Assembly (NCBI GenBank): GCA_964582415.1
Contig: CAZOSF010000046.1
Coordinates: 1-21,372, forward strand
Direction of reading: 5' to 3'
DNA length: 21,372 nucleotides
Origin: CAZOSF01 sp964582415
Lineage (GTDB): Bacteria > Bacteroidota > Bacteroidia > Flavobacteriales > Flavobacteriaceae
The position numbers were made by a program, and so were the translations under genes. Below, piece by piece: positions 8,372 through 15,467 of the stretch; the stretch's first letter is position 1; every line of letters starts with the position of its first letter. The notes under the pieces were generated by a model. That model had not been told where the DNA came from, ran no database searches, and saw only the letters and a list, made by a program, of their open reading frames with translations.

Positions 8372-8824
8372 ATGAAACAAATTCTTACTTTGATTTTACT
8401 GGCTGGAACCTTGACACTTTTTTTATCTGCCTCAGAAGAAAATTCCACCTTTCCTTTAAAAGATTCTTTGGAAGGTGTCTGGGAACTTCAGTATCAATAC
8501 ATATGGGAAGACAATCAGATCACAGACACGCTCTACAATTTTGACGGCTATCGCCAAGTTAAAATGTATTCCAAAGGGAAAGTGATGTGGACACGATATA
8601 ATCCTGCCGACAGCAATGAGTGGTTTGGCTATGGCACCTATGAAATAAAAGGAAATATCCTTGAAGAACAGTTAGAGTATGCCTCTAACGCCATGATGGA
8701 AATTGTAGATACTGTACAGGTGTTTAGATTTCAATTGGATTTCACCAAGGAGGGATTCAATCAAACTTCGTTGGACGAAGAGGGAAATCGTTACAACACT
8801 GAATCGTACAAACGTTTGGAATAA
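8372..8824 (+). CDS. small secreted protein, lipocalin-like (DUF4488-type)
   Basis: ATG at 8372 gives 150 residues with the signal peptide MKQILTLILLAGTLTLFLSA. A TTG nine codons earlier is possible but would add polar residues before the signal. The mature part starts with LKDSLEGVWELQYQYIW, then YRQVKMYSKGKVMWTRYNP, GYGTYEIKGNILEEQLEYAS and FQLDFTKEGFNQTSL, ending YKRLE. The GxWEL opening and the run of short beta strands match small lipocalin-like secreted proteins of Bacteroidota (DUF4488/lipocalin_4 style). The ligand and role are unknown. It has no same-strand neighbour, so it is likely monocistronic. Confidence 0.72.
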   Translation: MKQILTLILLAGTLTLFLSASEENSTFPLKDSLEGVWELQYQYIWEDNQITDTLYNFDGYRQVKMYSKGKVMWTRYNPADSNEWFGYGTYEIKGNILEEQLEYASNAMMEIVDTVQVFRFQLDFTKEGFNQTSLDEEGNRYNTESYKRLE

Positions 8825-8992
8825 TTTCTAGGAATTAAGCGCTTACTATTATTGATAATCAATTACTTTTTTGCATTCGGACAGTTGCCAATGACACCGC
8901 CTATGTTCAAGGGTGTCGGTTTACCCCAAAGGCGTTATGCCACCACATCAGAATTGGACGCCAATGTACAGGCTTTGTCAACTTTAGCCTCC

Positions 8993-9024
8993 TAAAAAAG
9001 AAACCCGCCTATCCGGCGGGGTTC
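8993..9024 (-). terminator. rho-independent terminator of the PepSY-like gene
   Basis: On the minus strand CCCGCC and GGCGGG (arms 9015-9020 and 9004-9009, loop of 5) form a GC-rich hairpin with flanking A and T that extend the stem. It is followed by TTTCTTTTT. It lies about 20 bases past the stop of the gene at 9045-9545. Confidence 0.88.
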
Positions 9025-9044
9025 AATATTCAAAACGTTAGTGC

Positions 9045-9545
9045 TTACAGATAATTTCCGTTGTCATCAATTTTTAGTCGGATGTTGTCTTTCCCTTTTT
9101 TCAAATGAATTACAAAGTACTTGTCCGTACCTTTTTTGTGATGATACTTTACATGATAAATGTCTTTAACCACTTCCCAATCTGGGTAATCTGTGATTAA
9201 AGCATAGTAAACATCTTGTGGCAATTGGACATCTTTATAACGTTCGACTGTTTTGATGATCTCTCCTTTTTCATCATACAAGGCAACAACCCGACTGTCT
9301 GGTATGTAGAAGGAAACCGCATAGGTACCAAATTCATCAACATAAAGGTCTTTTCCTTCCGCTTTGAATTCTGCAGCACTACGTTCTAATATTCTTACGG
9401 GCATTGGAGCTTCTGTGAAATCTACCTCGTTTAGGTACTTGTAATTAGCACCACCGATCAACACTTCGCTGAGCATAATGGGATCTTGCGCCATTAAGGG
9501 GTTGGTCAAACCCACCAGCATCAAAACCAACAAAAATTTTTTCAT
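9045..9545 (-). CDS. secreted PepSY-like protein
   Basis: This 166-residue protein has the signal peptide MKKFLLVLMLVGLTNPLMAQ. The C-terminal half (about 105-166) reads LPQDVYYALITDYPDWEVVK, then a strand YHVKYHHKK, KYFVIHLKKGKDNIRLKIDD and a terminal NGNYL. The pattern LPxxVxxAIxxxYPxWxV, beta hairpin, then a final D-x-NG is that of PepSY-like/DUF2874 domains, common in Bacteroidota periplasmic proteins. An upstream half with AEFKAEGKDLYVDEFG and VVALYDEKGEII may be a diverged first copy. The role is unknown. A hairpin terminator follows the stop. The upstream 194-base region (9546-9739) is AT-rich and shared with the divergent channel gene. Confidence 0.78.
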   Translation of the reverse strand: MKKFLLVLMLVGLTNPLMAQDPIMLSEVLIGGANYKYLNEVDFTEAPMPVRILERSAAEFKAEGKDLYVDEFGTYAVSFYIPDSRVVALYDEKGEIIKTVERYKDVQLPQDVYYALITDYPDWEVVKDIYHVKYHHKKGTDKYFVIHLKKGKDNIRLKIDDNGNYL

Positions 9546-9739
9546 TGTATGCGTTTTAAATGGATTTTCCCTAGACTAGCTCTGAATTTATTAATAATCA
9601 ATGATAAAAAACATGACGGAAATCATTTTTCGAAAATCGCAAAAATTGATTTTTTGTTTAAAAAGCAGCCTATTTGGAGTAGCCATTGGATTTCATTTTC
9701 AAGAATATTCACGTATCTTTATTTAAAACATACCTCCTT

Positions 9740-10828
9740 ATGAACCAAACGCGTTTTGTACTTGTCTTCTTACTGCTGTTTTCAGTTTTTTGGAGTCATG
9801 GGCAGCCCAAGGACACCTTGCTCGTTGGATATTACCATTCCCCTCCTTTTGTTATCGAAAATGCTGAGGGCAAATTGACCGGTGTTAGCGTATGGTTATG
9901 GGAGGAAATCAATAAGGACTTGGATTATGCGTACATCTTAAAGTCTTATGACAGCGATCGTCCATTACACGATTTACTTACAGATTTGGAAATGGGGAAA
10001 ATTGATATGGCCATCAATCCATTAACCATCACTAGTTCTCGCGATCAATTTGTCGATTTTAGTTACCCATATTACGTGGCTGATTTGACTATTGCAAAAT
10101 CCAGTACCTCCAAATCTGGTGCATGGGTTTCTGTTATCAAAGAATTTTTTAATCAGCGTGTATTGATCTTAATAGCCACCTTAGCATGTCTTGTACTCCT
10201 ATTTGGATTCCTTCTTTGGTTAGTTGAAAGGAAAAATCAACATTTTGAACCAGGTATTCAAGGCGTCTTATCAAGTTTTTGGTGGTCGGCTGTTACCATG
10301 ACCACAGTAGGCTACGGGGATAAAGTCCCAATTTCCAACCTTGGCCGTTTCATCGCTTTTATTTGGATGCTTTGTTCAATTATTATTATTGCCATTTTCA
10401 CAGCTAGCATCACCTCGAGTTTGACGATACATCGACTTACCGATTCCAACCTAAGCCTGGATACCTTTAAACAGGCCAGAGTGGGAACAGTAGATTCTTC
10501 CGCAAGCCAAGAATTTTTAAAACATAATTTTTTTAGGGACATACAAATTTACCCAGAATTAAGGCATGGTTTACTCGCTTTAAAAAATGGCGAAACCGAT
10601 TATTTTGTATATGATGAGCCATGGCTCGTCTATCTCCTAGATAATGATCCCGAACTGAGTTCGTTGGAACTATTGCCCATACAATTTCATCGGGAACTCT
10701 ACGCCTTTCCGATGAAAGAGAACATTTCTAGGTCGTTCGAAAAACAGTTGTCCAGTAATCTCATACGGCTGATGGAAACAAAAGATTGGGAAATGGTGCT
10801 TTCGGAATATAACCTTTCTATCGACTAA
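9740..10828 (+). CDS. prokaryotic ionotropic glutamate receptor-type channel
   Basis: ATG at 9740 gives 362 residues with the signal peptide MNQTRFVLVFLLLFSVFWSH (cleavage near 21). The order is binding half S1 (about 25-130), membrane helix M1 (138-161), a re-entrant pore with TMTTVGYGDK at 186-195, helix M2 (201-227), and binding half S2 (about 235-360). S1 has SSRDQFVDFSYPYY, whose Arg101 corresponds to the alpha-carboxylate-binding Arg of glutamate receptors and amino-acid binding proteins; S2 has YDEPWLVYLL. TVGYGD is a K+-selective filter, and FTASITSSLT after M2 parallels the gating segment of iGluRs. This is the GluR0-like architecture: a ligand-gated potassium channel in the inner membrane sensing a periplasmic amino acid. 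The in-frame extension to 9686 would precede the signal peptide and is rejected. The exact ligand is unknown. Confidence 0.9.
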   Translation: MNQTRFVLVFLLLFSVFWSHGQPKDTLLVGYYHSPPFVIENAEGKLTGVSVWLWEEINKDLDYAYILKSYDSDRPLHDLLTDLEMGKIDMAINPLTITSSRDQFVDFSYPYYVADLTIAKSSTSKSGAWVSVIKEFFNQRVLILIATLACLVLLFGFLLWLVERKNQHFEPGIQGVLSSFWWSAVTMTTVGYGDKVPISNLGRFIAFIWMLCSIIIIAIFTASITSSLTIHRLTDSNLSLDTFKQARVGTVDSSASQEFLKHNFFRDIQIYPELRHGLLALKNGETDYFVYDEPWLVYLLDNDPELSSLELLPIQFHRELYAFPMKENISRSFEKQLSSNLIRLMETKDWEMVLSEYNLSID

Positions 10829-10860
10829 AGTCCCTGGCAACAAAATAGTCTGAAAAATAG

Positions 10861-10886
10861 TCGTTATATTTACCAGCATATAACGA
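10861..10886. promoter_or_regulatory. candidate ModE operator
   Basis: A perfect inverted repeat, TCGTTATAT and ATATAACGA, is separated by 8 bases and ends 5 bases before the moeA ATG. From memory, proteobacterial ModE boxes have arms of the type CGnTATAT and ATATAACG with this same centre spacing. A modE-like gene is second in the operon. The left arm overlaps the likely -7 element (TATATTTA, 10865-10872), so binding would block transcription. Function is inferred. Confidence 0.75.
10865..10872 (+). promoter_or_regulatory. possible -7 promoter element of the Moco operon
   Basis: TATATTTA resembles the Bacteroidota -7 consensus TAnnTTTG with only the last base different, placing a start site about 13 bases before moeA. 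No TTG is visible at the expected -33 position, so the promoter may be weak or activator-dependent. The element is AT-rich and could be coincidental. Confidence 0.4.
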
Positions 10887-10891
10887 TAGCT

Positions 10892-12067
10892 ATGATCACT
10901 ATTTCCGAAGCTTTGGATAGGGTGCGTCAATATACCCTCCGAACTTCAAAAACGATAGACCTTCCCATTGAAGAAGCACTAGGTTATGTGCTTTCGGAGA
11001 ACGTTATTTCTAGTATTTCCATGCCCCCCTTCCGTCAGTCGGCCATGGATGGCTATGCCCTGAACTTACATGAGGCATCTTCGTACACTGTTGTTGGTGA
11101 AATAAAGGCTGGGGATGGTGAAGATCCCCTGCTTTCACCCGGCGAAGCAGTACGGATTTTTACGGGGGCTAAGGTGCCAAACACGGCGAACGCCATCGCC
11201 ATACAAGAAAAGGTGAAGGTTGCGGGTAACCACCTAACCTTGGATAATTTCATCAAAGAAGGCGCCAATATCAGGCCCAACGGAGAGCAAGTCCAGAACG
11301 GGGCTCTTGCCATGAAAAAGAATACACTTCTGAATGCCGCAGGGATTGGTTTTTTGGCCTCTCTGGGAATTCAAAAAGTGGCGGTATATCAAAAGCCTAG
11401 CATTGCAATCGTTGTGACGGGCAATGAGCTCGTTACTCCGGGAAGGCCTTTGGCGCCTGGGAAGATTTATGAAAGCAATAGCTCTATGCTTAAAAGCCTC
11501 CTGCGCAAATTGGGGTATTCCCAAGTGCAACGCTTTGAAGTGAGCGACCGCTATGAAGAAACCGTTAAGGTGTTAAAGGAAGCCATCGAAACACATGACT
11601 TTACCATTATTTCGGGAGGAATTTCGGTGGGAGATTATGACTATGTGGGAAAAGCGCTTACCGAAATAGGAGTAACGGAACATTTTTACAAGGTCTTCCA
11701 AAAACCGGGAAAGCCCCTTTTTTACGGAACCCTTCCACAAAAACAAATCTATGCTCTTCCTGGGAATCCGGCGGCCACCCTTACCTGCTTCTATATTTAT
11801 GTATTGTTGGGATTGGAGCGTTTTTCTGGAAACGAAGAATTTGAAATACAACGTACAAAAGCCCGTGCCAGCCAAACGATTGAAATAAAGGGGGATCGTC
11901 CTCAATTTCTGAAAGCCATTTATAGGAACGGTACGGTGGAAATCCTGGAGGGTCAAAATTCAAGTATGTTGCACACTTTTTCATTAGCCAATGCCCTGGT
12001 GTTTAAACCAGAAACGCAATCGACGATAACAGTCAACGACAAAGTGGAAGTGCTTTTGCTTCCCTAA
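10892..12067 (+). CDS. moeA: molybdopterin molybdotransferase MoeA
   Basis: This 391-residue cytosolic enzyme inserts molybdate into adenylylated molybdopterin, releasing AMP, to give Mo-cofactor. Family landmarks are MPPFRQSAMDGYA (44-56, with the catalytic-region Asp53), GEAVRIFTGAKVPNTANAI, EGANIRPNGEQ, VVTGNELVTPG, KIYESNS, the SGGISVGDYDYV loop and LPGNPAA near the substrate pocket, then a C-terminal beta domain. Length is close to the E. coli protein. It is the first gene of the plus-strand Moco operon, preceded by the candidate ModE operator, and its stop lies 12 bases before modE. Confidence 0.96.
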   Translation: MITISEALDRVRQYTLRTSKTIDLPIEEALGYVLSENVISSISMPPFRQSAMDGYALNLHEASSYTVVGEIKAGDGEDPLLSPGEAVRIFTGAKVPNTANAIAIQEKVKVAGNHLTLDNFIKEGANIRPNGEQVQNGALAMKKNTLLNAAGIGFLASLGIQKVAVYQKPSIAIVVTGNELVTPGRPLAPGKIYESNSSMLKSLLRKLGYSQVQRFEVSDRYEETVKVLKEAIETHDFTIISGGISVGDYDYVGKALTEIGVTEHFYKVFQKPGKPLFYGTLPQKQIYALPGNPAATLTCFYIYVLLGLERFSGNEEFEIQRTKARASQTIEIKGDRPQFLKAIYRNGTVEILEGQNSSMLHTFSLANALVFKPETQSTITVNDKVEVLLLP

Positions 12068-12079
12068 AAAATCGTGAAT

Positions 12080-12415
12080 ATGAAGTATTCCATTAAAAGC
12101 AGAATTTGGATTGAGATAGATGGGGAAATCCTTTTAGGAGAGGGAAGGGTACAACTTCTTAAAGCTATTGGAGCAACTGGATCCCTTTCCAAGGCAGCGA
12201 AAAGTTTGGGGATGTCCTACAAGAAGGCATGGTCGTTGGTAGATGCCATGAACACCCGGGCCGAAATGCCTGTGATTGAAACTTCTATCGGAGGCACAAA
12301 AGGGGGAGGCTCCCTTCTCACGGAATATGGCCAATCTCTCGTAGCAGCCTATGAAAAAATCAACGAAAACTGCTGGAACTATTTGGATAAACAAATGGAT
12401 ACACTCCCTTTATGA
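12080..12415 (+). CDS. ModE-like winged-helix regulator, DNA-binding domain only
   Basis: ATG at 12080 gives 111 residues; a GTG two codons earlier is also possible. The segment GSLSKAAKSLGMSYKKAW (about 33-50) is a LysR-like helix-turn-helix as in the ModE N-terminal domain, followed by the wing region with SIGGTKGGGSLLTEYG, a strong ModE signature. The protein ends where the ModE molybdate-binding (TOBE/molbindin) domains would begin, so no metal sensor is present in this chain. It lies between moeA and the TSUP gene, sharing ATGA with the latter. The likely target is the operator before moeA. How it senses molybdate, if it does, is not visible. Confidence 0.88.
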   Translation: MKYSIKSRIWIEIDGEILLGEGRVQLLKAIGATGSLSKAAKSLGMSYKKAWSLVDAMNTRAEMPVIETSIGGTKGGGSLLTEYGQSLVAAYEKINENCWNYLDKQMDTLPL

Positions 12416-13155
12416 TATTGGAAATTCAAAATATAAGTTATTTGTTGGTCCTGCTCCCCATCGTCGCCTTTCTCTATGCCAGCGTGGGTCATGGGGGTGC
12501 TAGCGGATATTTGGCCTTGATGGCCCTTTTTTCAGTGGCCCCAGATACCATGAAGCCCACCGCTCTACTATTGAATCTCTTTGTAGCTGGAATTTCCTTC
12601 TATCATTACTACAAAATGGGCCATTTCAATTTGAAATTATTCGTCTCCTTTGCGATTACCTCCATTCCTGCTGCTCTAATTGGGGGTACAATAGACGTGG
12701 ATACAGGTCTTTATAAAAAAATACTCGCGGTACTGCTCATCTTCGCCATTTTGAAAATGCTTCCTGTTTTCGACAAAAATCCCGATAAAACCAAAGACGT
12801 AAATCTTATTTCTGGGTTGGTCGTTGGGGCAATCATCGGTTTCTTTTCGGGACTCATCGGCATTGGCGGAGGCATTGTTCTCACACCATTGATCCTTTTG
12901 TTGCATTGGGGGAATATGAAAGAAGCCGCTGCGGTGTCTGCCCTATTCATTTGGGTGAATTCCCTCGCTGGATTGACAGGACAATTTATTTCTGGAACGG
13001 AATTGAATTCCCAATCCTTTGTCATGGTAATCGTTGCGGTGATTGGAGGGTTTTTCGGTAGTTATTATGGGAGCAGGAAATTCAATAATCAGATGCTTCG
13101 CTACCTCTTAGCGATTGTACTGAGCATTGCCAGTGTAAAACTCTTTTTGACCTAA
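12412..13155 (+). CDS. TSUP-family (TauE/SafE) anion transporter
   Basis: This 247-residue protein has about eight hydrophobic segments in two repeats, each headed by the family signature: VGHGGASGYLALMAL near residues 25-39 and GLIGIGGGIVLTPLILLL in the second half. This is the TauE/SafE/TSUP family, inner-membrane carriers for sulfite, sulfoacetate and other sulfur-containing or organic anions. It is translationally linked to modE (ATGA overlap at 12412) and its stop directly abuts the mobA ATG, so it is inside the Moco operon. No ModABC molybdate importer is seen in the window, so carriage of molybdate or another oxyanion, or sulfite linked to cofactor sulfur, are inferences. The family call is firm and the substrate is not. 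Confidence 0.88.
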   Translation: MILEIQNISYLLVLLPIVAFLYASVGHGGASGYLALMALFSVAPDTMKPTALLLNLFVAGISFYHYYKMGHFNLKLFVSFAITSIPAALIGGTIDVDTGLYKKILAVLLIFAILKMLPVFDKNPDKTKDVNLISGLVVGAIIGFFSGLIGIGGGIVLTPLILLLHWGNMKEAAAVSALFIWVNSLAGLTGQFISGTELNSQSFVMVIVAVIGGFFGSYYGSRKFNNQMLRYLLAIVLSIASVKLFLT

Positions 13156-13740
13156 ATGAAAGGAAAACACAATATCAATGGAATCATCCTTGCAGGGGGC
13201 AAAAGTGAACGCATGGGCACTTCCAAGGCGTTTCTTGAATTCCGGGGAAAACCTTTCATTTGGCACTGCATCGAAGCATTAAAACCGCTGGTCAATGAAA
13301 TCATTGTGGTGAGCGACGACCCCAGATTTGATGATTTTCAGGTATTTCGGATTCCGGATACTATCAAAGATGTTGGCCCCGTGGGTGGTCTGTATTCTGG
13401 ACTCACCTATTCTAAAACCCAATTCAACTTGGTGTTGAGCTGTGATGTACCATTCATAAAAACGGAACTCTTAAGGCAATTGATTGATGCAGCCGAAGAG
13501 ACCATCGATGTGGTTCAGTTGGCAAGTGAAAGCACATCACATCCCTTGATTGCCCTGTATCAAAAAAGATGCGCCTCCTACCTTGTGGAACAATTGTCAC
13601 AAAACGAACGTCGATTGCGTAGGGTAATAACCTTTCTTAGAACAAAAACAGTATCCATTACAGGGCCAGAAGCCCTTCAGTTGAAAAACATCAATACAAG
13701 AGAAGAATATAACGCCTTGAACTATGAAATTGACCATTAA
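13156..13740 (+). CDS. mobA: molybdenum cofactor guanylyltransferase MobA
   Basis: This 194-residue enzyme transfers GMP from GTP to Mo-molybdopterin, giving the bis-MGD form used by enzymes such as formate dehydrogenase. The nucleotide-binding signature IILAGGKSERMGTSKA is at 10-25; DVGPVGGLYSGL and the metal-binding LSCDVPF follow in the expected order. The ATG is directly after the TSUP stop, and the last 17 bases overlap moaD. The presence of mobA predicts a bis-MGD enzyme, which the formate dehydrogenase at 17514-20249 supplies. No mobB is seen. Confidence 0.94.
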   Translation: MKGKHNINGIILAGGKSERMGTSKAFLEFRGKPFIWHCIEALKPLVNEIIVVSDDPRFDDFQVFRIPDTIKDVGPVGGLYSGLTYSKTQFNLVLSCDVPFIKTELLRQLIDAAEETIDVVQLASESTSHPLIALYQKRCASYLVEQLSQNERRLRRVITFLRTKTVSITGPEALQLKNINTREEYNALNYEIDH

Positions 13741-13957
13741 ATATTTTGGACTCTTGGCAGAAATTACGGGATGCAATGAAGAGATGTATTCCTTTTCTAA
13801 AGAAACCATTGGAGAACTTGTCCAAGAACTAACCATAAAATATCCGGAATTACAATCGAAAGATTTCCAAGTAGCACATGCCATGGAAATTGCGGACAAA
13901 GACACACCAATAACTCATAAGGAAATTGCTTTATTACCCCCTTTTTCAGGAGGTTGA
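13724..13957 (+). CDS. moaD: molybdopterin synthase small subunit MoaD
   Basis: This 77-residue protein has a ubiquitin-like fold. It opens MKLTIKYFGLLAEITGC and ends LLPPFSGG; the C-terminal Gly-Gly is the site that is adenylylated by MoeB, converted to a thiocarboxylate, and used by MoaE to add dithiolene sulfur to precursor Z. It overlaps mobA by 17 bases in a different frame, and the stop is 2 bases before the moeB ATG. Length is typical. Confidence 0.95.
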   Translation: MKLTIKYFGLLAEITGCNEEMYSFSKETIGELVQELTIKYPELQSKDFQVAHAMEIADKDTPITHKEIALLPPFSGG

Positions 13958-13959
13958 TT

Positions 13960-15033
13960 ATGGAACGCTATCAACGACATATACAGTTAAAGGAAATTGG
14001 GCTCAATGGACAGCAAAAATTAGCCAGTGCTAAGGTGCTTGTTATCGGAGCGGGAGGCTTAGGTTGCCCTGTATTGCAATATTTGGCTGCTGCTGGTGTG
14101 GGCACTTTGGGAATCATGGATTTCGATGTGGTGGAAGAATCGAATCTACAACGTCAGATCCTATTCGGAATGTCCTCATTAGGCAAGAACAAAGCCGTCG
14201 CTGCCAAAGAACGATTGCTCGATTTGAATCCAACGATTACGATCAACGCCTATCCGGAAGCATTGTATCGAGAGAATGCCCTGCACCTTTTTCAACAGTA
14301 TGATATCATTGTAGATGGTACCGATCGTATTGAGACACGTTATCTAATCAATGATGCGGCCCTAATAACAAATAAACCTGTGGTATATGGCGCCATATAT
14401 AAGTTTGAGGGTCAAGTAGCGGTGTTCAATGTTGAAGAAGGGGCCACCTATCGCTGTTTATTCCCAGAGCCTCCTAAGGCAGGATCGGTTGCCTCCTGTT
14501 CGGAGGTAGGCGTACTAGGGGTATTACCTGGAATCATTGGAACCTTACAGGCAAATGAAGTCCTAAAGCTAATTTTGGGCTTACCTGGGCTTTTAGCAGA
14601 TAAATTATTAATGTATGGCGCACTGGACGGAAAAACTTCGCTTATTACCATTCCCAATCGAAGTCGAGACTTTCGCGATCGGTTAAATTCAACTGGGGCA
14701 CTGTTTGAGGAATATACCTCTCTGTGCCGAACCCCCACCAAGGAGATATCGGCTGAAAAGGCTTTGCAACTCAAAAATGTGCTGTTTTTGGATGTTCGGG
14801 AAAAGGGAGAACTTCCAACAATAAAACTTCCCAACCTTCAGCAGATCCCCCTTGCACTACTGGACGAACAAATAAAAACTCTCAATTTGCACGGGCCTTG
14901 CATTGTATTCTGCGCTTCAGGGATTAGAAGTCAAATTGCGATAGAAAAACTGGAAAAACATTTTCAAAACGAATTTTATAATCTAAAGGCAGGAGCCAAT
15001 GCCCTGCAAGAACAAATAAAAACACTGGCATGA
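13960..15033 (+). CDS. moeB: MoaD-activating enzyme MoeB/ThiF fused to a rhodanese domain
   Basis: This 357-residue protein combines an E1-like adenylyltransferase and a C-terminal rhodanese. The ATP-binding GAGGLGCP is at 31-38, LQRQI at 63-67, DGTD at 119-122, and the conserved Cys in GSVASCSEVGVLG is Cys180. The rhodanese part (about 262-357) has LDVRE and the active loop CASGIRS (Cys318), so the chain could both adenylylate MoaD and donate sulfur. The two CxxC pairs that bind zinc in E. coli MoeB are missing: TYRC retains only one Cys (166) and the second pair is absent. I chose ATG 13960 over TTG two codons earlier. ThiS activation is an alternative, but the moaD/moaE neighbours favour MoeB. 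Confidence 0.93.
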   Translation: MERYQRHIQLKEIGLNGQQKLASAKVLVIGAGGLGCPVLQYLAAAGVGTLGIMDFDVVEESNLQRQILFGMSSLGKNKAVAAKERLLDLNPTITINAYPEALYRENALHLFQQYDIIVDGTDRIETRYLINDAALITNKPVVYGAIYKFEGQVAVFNVEEGATYRCLFPEPPKAGSVASCSEVGVLGVLPGIIGTLQANEVLKLILGLPGLLADKLLMYGALDGKTSLITIPNRSRDFRDRLNSTGALFEEYTSLCRTPTKEISAEKALQLKNVLFLDVREKGELPTIKLPNLQQIPLALLDEQIKTLNLHGPCIVFCASGIRSQIAIEKLEKHFQNEFYNLKAGANALQEQIKTLA

Positions 15034-15467
15034 AAGATCATAAAATAAAAAACGTATTCCGAGAGGGGCCCATCCCTGCCGAATTTATTGGGGAGGCCAT
15101 AGCCAAACATCAGGTGAAAACCCAAATTGGGGCGCACGCCATCTTCGCTGGCCAAGTACGAGCAGACAAGGTCGATGGCAAAACCGTTGCTGCTATTGAA
15201 TATACCGCCTACGAGGAAATGGCCAATTTGAAATTTCATGAAGTACGTGAGGCAACTTTCGAACGCTATGAACTTACCTGTATGCATATTTATCACAGCC
15301 TAGGAACCGTTCCTACCGGAGAAATCTCGTTGTTTGTTTTTGTTTCGGCACCGCATCGAAAAGTAGTGTTTAGGGCTTTGGAATATGTGGTGGATGAGAT
15401 AAAAGCGAAAGTACCCGTCTTTGGCAAGGAACTCTTTGACGATCAAACCCATCAATGGAAAGTAAAC
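15030..15467 (+). CDS. moaE: molybdopterin synthase large subunit MoaE (3' end in assembly gap)
   Basis: 146 residues are visible before the N run, ending HQWKVN. MoaE is the catalytic subunit that, with thiocarboxylated MoaD, converts precursor Z to molybdopterin. Family landmarks are GAHAIFAGQVRAD, AIEYTAYEEMA, HSLGTVPTGEISLFV, SAPHRKVVFRA and DEIKAKVPVFGKE. Lys125 aligns with catalytic Lys119 of E. coli; the position of E. coli Lys126 appears to be Gly132, followed by Lys133. Length suggests only a few residues are lost. The ATG overlaps the moeB stop (ATGA). Confidence 0.94.

Noticed and set aside
8881..8950. Integron attC-like site suggested by GGCGTTATGCC.
   Set aside because: No complementary R''-type core was found at a suitable distance, and no integrase or cassette is present.
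8893..8996. Small plus-strand protein-coding gene after the lipocalin-like gene.
   Set aside because: Frames are short, have no convincing start, and run into the terminator; reported only as an unexplained stretch.
9686..9739. Longer in-frame start for the glutamate-receptor-type channel.
   Set aside because: It precedes a well-formed signal peptide that begins at ATG 9740.
9732..9739. ACCTCCTT directly before the channel ATG.
   Set aside because: This is the anti-Shine-Dalgarno sequence itself, not its complement, so it cannot serve as a ribosome binding site; probably chance.
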